Assembly: GCF_032051575.1 (NCBI RefSeq) | Contig: NZ_DAMBYD010000002.1 | Location: forward strand, 186,001-250,000 | Reading direction: 5' to 3' | DNA length: 64,000 nucleotides | From: Aminipila sp032051575 | Lineage (GTDB): Bacteria > Bacillota > Clostridia > Peptostreptococcales > Anaerovoracaceae | Shown: positions 60,441 through 64,000 of the stretch, one piece after another | Numbering within the stretch: the stretch's first letter is position 1 | Layout: each line of letters opens with the position of its first letter | Translations under genes and position numbers: made by a program | The notes under the pieces: generated by a model | Seen by the model: only the letters and a program-made list of their open reading frames with translations | What the model was told of the DNA's origin: nothing | The model's database searches: none

Positions 60441-61205
60441 ATGAATTTATTTAAGAAAAAGGATAAAAAAGAGGAATTAGAGCAACCAAAGGTAAATAAT
60501 GATTTACAGCAGATTTTTAGGGATATTTTTCAAAGAAATCTACAATTATTGTCTGAAGAATTTGAAGCAGAAGAGATGAATAAGTTATTTGCAGACAATG
60601 GAAACTATATGGTTAAAAATATAGGCACAGTCAATATCAATTCTGGATTTGTAGAGGTTGGAGATCCCTTGTGCTATTTAGGGACACAATGTGCATTACA
60701 ATTAGGAAAACAGATTAATTCAGGTACATACCCAGTATTGCTTTCCATCTTCTCACATAATATTTTCGGCTTAAGATATCTAGCCGCCAAAATGCAAGTT
60801 ACAGATAAATCCCCAGTAAAATATGAAGAGGCATTACCAAAGGAGGATTCTGGCTTAAATTTTTTTGGCGTAGAAACAGGCTTGGCTTGTTTCTGCGATT
60901 TGGAAACAGAAAAGAAATATGTACAGTTTCTAGAGAAATGGCATAGTGAACACCCAGATAAGAATCATTACGATGACTATTTTGCAGCTCTTTTTGCTGA
61001 AAGTGCAAGAAAAGAACCACAATATCAAAGGAATGATGGAGACTATCTGGATTGGCATCTGCCAGACAATGATAATTGTAATATTGTTATGTTTTGCAGT
61101 GGCTTTGGTGATGGAGCATATGTACCTTATTGGGGATATGATGAGAATGAAGAAGTGTGTTGTCTGATACTTCGATTTATTGATCCTAAAGCATTTAATA
61201 TTTGA
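60441..61205 (+). CDS. DUF4241 domain-containing protein
   Basis: About 254 residues from ATG 60441 (a TTG at 60432 is in frame). The N-terminus is strongly charged (FKKKDKKEELEQPK). The C-terminal block MFCSGFGDGAYVPYWGYDENEEV is the hallmark of DUF4241, together with GLACFCDLETEKKYVQFLEK. The domain is often found alone or with toxin-immunity genes; its role is unknown. It is a single-gene unit with a strong terminator. Confidence 0.78.
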   Translation: MNLFKKKDKKEELEQPKVNNDLQQIFRDIFQRNLQLLSEEFEAEEMNKLFADNGNYMVKNIGTVNINSGFVEVGDPLCYLGTQCALQLGKQINSGTYPVLLSIFSHNIFGLRYLAAKMQVTDKSPVKYEEALPKEDSGLNFFGVETGLACFCDLETEKKYVQFLEKWHSEHPDKNHYDDYFAALFAESARKEPQYQRNDGDYLDWHLPDNDNCNIVMFCSGFGDGAYVPYWGYDENEEVCCLILRFIDPKAFNI

Positions 61206-61259
61206 AAACGGCAATGCCAGGAGTAAGGAGACTTAAACTACTGGCATTGCCGTTTTTTA
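61205..61259 (+). terminator. Terminator after the DUF4241 gene
   Basis: AAAACGGCAATGCCAG (61205-61220) pairs perfectly with CTGGCATTGCCGTTTT (61241-61256), followed by T. Confidence 0.92.
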
Positions 61260-61312
61260 ATTAATTATTTATTTGGATAACTCGTCTTAATAAGCATTCT
61301 AAACAATAAAAT

Positions 61313-62146
61313 TTATTTTCCTAAAGCCGATTTTAGCTGTTCATAAATACTTTGTGCAGAGTGTGCAAAACGATATGAATTATTTGAGCCAATATGTATT
61401 CCAACAAGTTCACCTTTACTATTTACAATTGGTGCTCCGCTGGCGCCAGTAGTGCCAAATTGGTCACTTAAAATATAGAGCATTTGCTCTCCATCATCAC
61501 TGAGGACTACGCAGGGATAGATATTGTTTTCATATGCCTTGTCAGTGTCCCAAAGTGAGGCAAGCAGGTATACGACTTCTCCTTCAACACAAGGTTCTTT
61601 TGCTAGGGGAAATGCTTTTAAGGCAGAACTGTTATCCAATTTAAAGGCAGCAAGATCTTTCGTAGGACTCTGGGCTGTATCAATACCTTCGGCATCAGGA
61701 ATTGTAATGGTCTCTTTAACATTGCCGATTATAGATGCGGAATCCTCTGGAGACATGATATCGATTAATTCTCCACCTTTGATGTAATCTTTTAACGTGT
61801 CAGGGGTCAAATCAACAGTCTCAGAATCAAAAATATGATATGCAGTGATAAGAATTGGCTCATCGCTTAAATCCGTTTTCAGGAGAGAAGCGGTACCTGA
61901 CATCACATCTCCATCCACTGATGTTTTCCAATTGACATTGAATACAGAGGAAGCGGCAATGGAACCAAAACCAGGTTTTGCAAGTGTGTCTGGGTCTGGA
62001 ATGGTCTCGCCGGTTGAATCTGTAATAGTTGCAATATCATCAGGCATTATATTTTTGCCCTCGGTATTGGAATTTGGTACTTGTCCGCAAGCGCAGATAC
62101 TTATAGCAAGCATACAGGCTATAATAAGTAATGACATTTTTTTCAT
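61313..62146 (-). CDS. Trypsin-like serine protease lipoprotein
   Basis: A 277-residue protein with lipoprotein signal (LLIIACMLAISICAC, Cys about 20). The S1 protease triad is visible: His in LITAYHIFD, Asp in SPTKDLAAFKL and Ser in FGTTGASGAPIVNSKGELVG. Both the spacing and the ASGAPI motif fit the trypsin/HtrA-type fold, without a PDZ domain. It is probably anchored to the outer face of the membrane. ASG replaces the usual GDSGG, so activity needs checking. Confidence 0.8.
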   Translation of the reverse strand: MKKMSLLIIACMLAISICACGQVPNSNTEGKNIMPDDIATITDSTGETIPDPDTLAKPGFGSIAASSVFNVNWKTSVDGDVMSGTASLLKTDLSDEPILITAYHIFDSETVDLTPDTLKDYIKGGELIDIMSPEDSASIIGNVKETITIPDAEGIDTAQSPTKDLAAFKLDNSSALKAFPLAKEPCVEGEVVYLLASLWDTDKAYENNIYPCVVLSDDGEQMLYILSDQFGTTGASGAPIVNSKGELVGIHIGSNNSYRFAHSAQSIYEQLKSALGK

Positions 62147-62186
62147 GGGTAAAAACTCCTTTTGTTACTATTTTATGTAAATAAGT

Positions 62187-62216
62187 ATAATACCTTGATA
62201 AGTACTATTATGTCAA
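62187..62216 (-). promoter_or_regulatory. Promoter of the serine protease gene
   Basis: Minus strand TTGACA (62216-62211), 18 bases, TATTAT (62192-62187). Confidence 0.7.
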
Positions 62217-62288
62217 TACAAATATGCTTTATAGAAGGGACTTTAATGAAACTATTTTTAGTATAAATAGTATTATTTAAGGCTTTTA

Positions 62289-62317
62289 TTGACAGATATA
62301 ATATGGAAGATTATGAT
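62289..62317 (+). promoter_or_regulatory. Promoter of the chemoreceptor gene
   Basis: TTGACA (62289-62294), 17 bases, TATGAT (62312-62317). Confidence 0.75.
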
Positions 62318-62322
62318 GAAAT

Positions 62323-62350
62323 TAAGTATCTAAGTAAGTATCTAAGTAAG
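62323..62350 (+). repeat. 12-bp tandem repeat in the chemoreceptor leader
   Basis: TAAGTATCTAAG occurs twice in direct tandem (62323-62334, 62335-62346), followed by TAAG. It lies at the likely transcription start, ahead of the ribosome binding site. The number of copies could vary. Confidence 0.8.
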
Positions 62351-62369
62351 TAAGGGAGGCGCAAATGTC

Positions 62370-64000
62370 GTGAAGTTTTTTAAAAAAACAGGGCGAGATG
62401 AGAATGACAGTGTTGTAATAAAAAAGAGCAATAAAGAGTTGGCCGATAAATATTTAGAACTAATTAGTGGGTTTTCTTTTTCTGTAGATGAATTGGATCT
62501 GGAAATGAATGAAATCCTTGTCAGAATTCAGGGACTTACGTCAGAATCAAAGGGACAAGCTTCAAGCATGATCTCTATGAATGATGTTATTGATGTAATC
62601 TACACAACGGTCCAAGGAAGCAGGGCAAAAGCTTCACATGCTTCTGAGATTTCCAATAACACCTATGAGACTATAGTCAGTAAGAAAAAGAAGTTTCAAG
62701 AGATCACAAAGAGTTTAAGTGAGACAGGCGGGAACTTAAATTCTGCGAAACTTTCCTTCAGCGAGTTGGAGGGAAAAACGAAAACTGCCAAATCTCTTGT
62801 TGACCGGATTGAGCACATTTCCGCACAAACGAATCTGCTTGCTTTAAATGCGTCTGTGGAAGCTGCTAGAGCAGGGGAGCATGGACGTGGCTTTTCTGTC
62901 ATTGCAGAGGAAGTAAGACATCTGGCAAGTGAAACCAGTGAGGTTAATAAAGTAATAAACGGGATTATTGCAGAAATTATAAAATATGTAGGTCAATCGA
63001 AAAAAGATATCCATCAGGTAATAGAAAACATTGACTTTCAAAGTACTCAAATAACAAATACAATTGCAGATTTTGCTTTGATTGAAAATGTATCAAAGGA
63101 ATCAAGCGAAATGAGTCTTTGGATTGCAGATAATTCAAAGAAACTAGAATCTTCTATTTACTCCGCTAAGGAGGTAATTGAAAATGTGACCAAATCAGTA
63201 GATTGTTCTTCCCATAAAATTGAAGAGCTTTCACAGTCCATAAAGGAAGAAGCCAAATCCGCTAATAGTATTAAAAAAAGGATTGAGCAACTTGAACAGC
63301 TTAACTTTCAGCTTATGGACAAGGAGAAATGTAGAGATGACTCAACCATTATTGTAGCAACTTCACCATATGAGCCATATTTCATTTACAATGAAAATAC
63401 TAAAGTGATCTCAGGAATGGATTACGATTTAATTCAAGAAGTTTTTAAAGAATCAAATTATCAAGTAGAATTTAAAATTGTACCCTGGGATACTTCCATA
63501 AAAATGGTTAAAACAGGATTATCAGATATCCTTCCTGCCATATCCTATGATAAAACCAGAGAAAGCTATTTAAAATTCAGTGACAGCTATCGCTATGAAA
63601 GCCCCTATGGATTTTATACTAGCAAAGAGCAGAATATAAGAGTTAACCAGCTTTCTGATTTGGATAGAAAAAGGATTGGAGTTATTTCTGGATATACATA
63701 TTTCCCTGAACTATACAATTTGGATATTAAAATTGAAGAATGCAGCAAGGAGGATATTTTATTTAAAAAATTGCTGAAGGGTCAAATTGATATAGTAGTA
63801 TTAGAAATGGAGTCAGGAGATTATCAGGTAAAGAAGCTGCAAATGGAACATATGATTTGCAAAGAACCTTATATTTTTGTCTTGAAAAATCCAGTAAAGA
63901 CATATTTAGGTTTTGGTATAGGCAAAAATCATGATTTGATTAGCCAAATTTTTAATAGAAAAGTTAAAGAAATGCAGCAAAGTGGAGTACTGCAAAAAAT
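62370..64000 (+). CDS. Soluble methyl-accepting chemotaxis protein fused to a solute-binding (SBP3) domain, 3' end outside window
   Basis: The frame from GTG 62370 (GGGAGG ten bases before) is open to the window end, 543 codons. Residues about 1-310 are the MCP signalling domain with hairpin tip QTNLLALNASVEAARAGEHG at about 152-171 and GFSVIAEEVRHLASETS. No membrane segment is seen, so it is a cytosolic receptor. From residue about 324 the sequence changes to the family-3 solute-binding fold (STIIVATSPYEPYFIYNENT, MDYDLIQEVFKES, GLSDILPAISYDKTRESYLKFSDSY, RIGVISGYTYFP). An intracellular ligand-binding domain at the C-terminus of an MCP is an unusual order. Confidence 0.85.
   Translation, partial: MKFFKKTGRDENDSVVIKKSNKELADKYLELISGFSFSVDELDLEMNEILVRIQGLTSESKGQASSMISMNDVIDVIYTTVQGSRAKASHASEISNNTYETIVSKKKKFQEITKSLSETGGNLNSAKLSFSELEGKTKTAKSLVDRIEHISAQTNLLALNASVEAARAGEHGRGFSVIAEEVRHLASETSEVNKVINGIIAEIIKYVGQSKKDIHQVIENIDFQSTQITNTIADFALIENVSKESSEMSLWIADNSKKLESSIYSAKEVIENVTKSVDCSSHKIEELSQSIKEEAKSANSIKKRIEQLEQLNFQLMDKEKCRDDSTIIVATSPYEPYFIYNENTKVISGMDYDLIQEVFKESNYQVEFKIVPWDTSIKMVKTGLSDILPAISYDKTRESYLKFSDSYRYESPYGFYTSKEQNIRVNQLSDLDRKRIGVISGYTYFPELYNLDIKIEECSKEDILFKKLLKGQIDIVVLEMESGDYQVKKLQMEHMICKEPYIFVLKNPVKTYLGFGIGKNHDLISQIFNRKVKEMQQSGVLQK

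Noticed and set aside
1..64000. CRISPR arrays, tRNA or rRNA genes, insertion sequences, phage genes
   Set aside because: No spaced repeat arrays, no cloverleaf or TTCRANNC pattern, no rRNA-like sequence and no transposase or integrase motif were recognised. A tRNAscan, Infernal and ISfinder run would settle this.

Overview
The window looks like a chromosomal segment of a low-GC, anaerobic, spore-forming Firmicute of the class Clostridia. The evidence is AT-rich DNA with strong AGGAGG-type ribosome binding sites, TTGACA/TATAAT promoters and many rho-independent terminators. The gene content agrees: flavodiiron protein, rubredoxin, Rrf2 regulator, Fe-S aldo/keto reductase, a CotA-like oxidase and a BclA-like spore-surface protein. 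I see no rRNA, tRNA, CRISPR array, transposase or phage gene. A narrower taxon cannot be named from the sequence alone.

Layout. 1-1.8 kb: end of an alpha/beta hydrolase, a Crp/Fnr regulator and a nitroreductase. 1.9-6.9 kb: a response regulator-kinase-ABC ATPase-FtsX permease module that is visibly more GC-rich than its surroundings. 7.2-10.6 kb: a lipoprotein, a TetR/MATE efflux pair with three matching operator sites, and a VOC protein. 10.8-16.0 kb: a purine-salvage operon (two adenine-deaminase-family proteins and an NCS2/AzgA permease) behind a structured leader that is not the classical purine aptamer. 16.2-21.8 kb: DinB-like protein, GH18 glycosidase, a CD3324-type regulator with a leader peptide, a Cys-rich protein, and a BlaI/BlaR1 pair without a target gene. 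22.1-25.3 kb: an AbgB-like M20 amidohydrolase behind a sigma-54 promoter, followed by its probable PAS-AAA-Fis activator. 25.4-30.8 kb: a second regulator-kinase-permease-ATPase module.

30.8-36.3 kb: a guanidine-I (ykkC) riboswitch controls a Gdx guanidinium exporter. A partial second copy of this promoter-gdx-efr1 segment lies about 4.1 kb downstream. Between the two copies sit a multicopper oxidase and an arylsulfotransferase-like protein. 36.4-41.4 kb: XRE and TetR regulators, a DUF4097 protein with a TetR operator, a beta-helix protein and a BclA-like protein; several of these could be spore-surface components. 41.7-46.6 kb: motAB, dbpA, and an Fe-S aldo/keto reductase with its MerR regulator on a 19-bp-spacer promoter. 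46.7-50.9 kb: a nickel-pincer cofactor operon (larB, larE, CbiMN/Q/O-type transporter) without larA or larC. 50.9-54.6 kb: Rrf2 regulator, a three-part fusion (acyl-CoA dehydrogenase, ETF-alpha C-domain, rubredoxin) and a flavodiiron protein. 54.7-64 kb: ndk, LysR/APC permease pair, DUF4153, AraC, DUF4241, a trypsin-like lipoprotein and an incomplete soluble chemoreceptor fused to a solute-binding domain.

The most interesting unit is 50.9-54.6 kb. The fusion protein carries two flavin domains and a rubredoxin in one chain, and the next gene encodes the usual rubredoxin-dependent O2/NO reductase. This suggests a short electron path from acyl-CoA to O2 or NO under Rrf2 control. Other strong leads are the soluble MCP-SBP3 fusion, the unassigned purine-operon leader RNA, and the duplicated gdx region flanking the oxidase/sulfotransferase pair.
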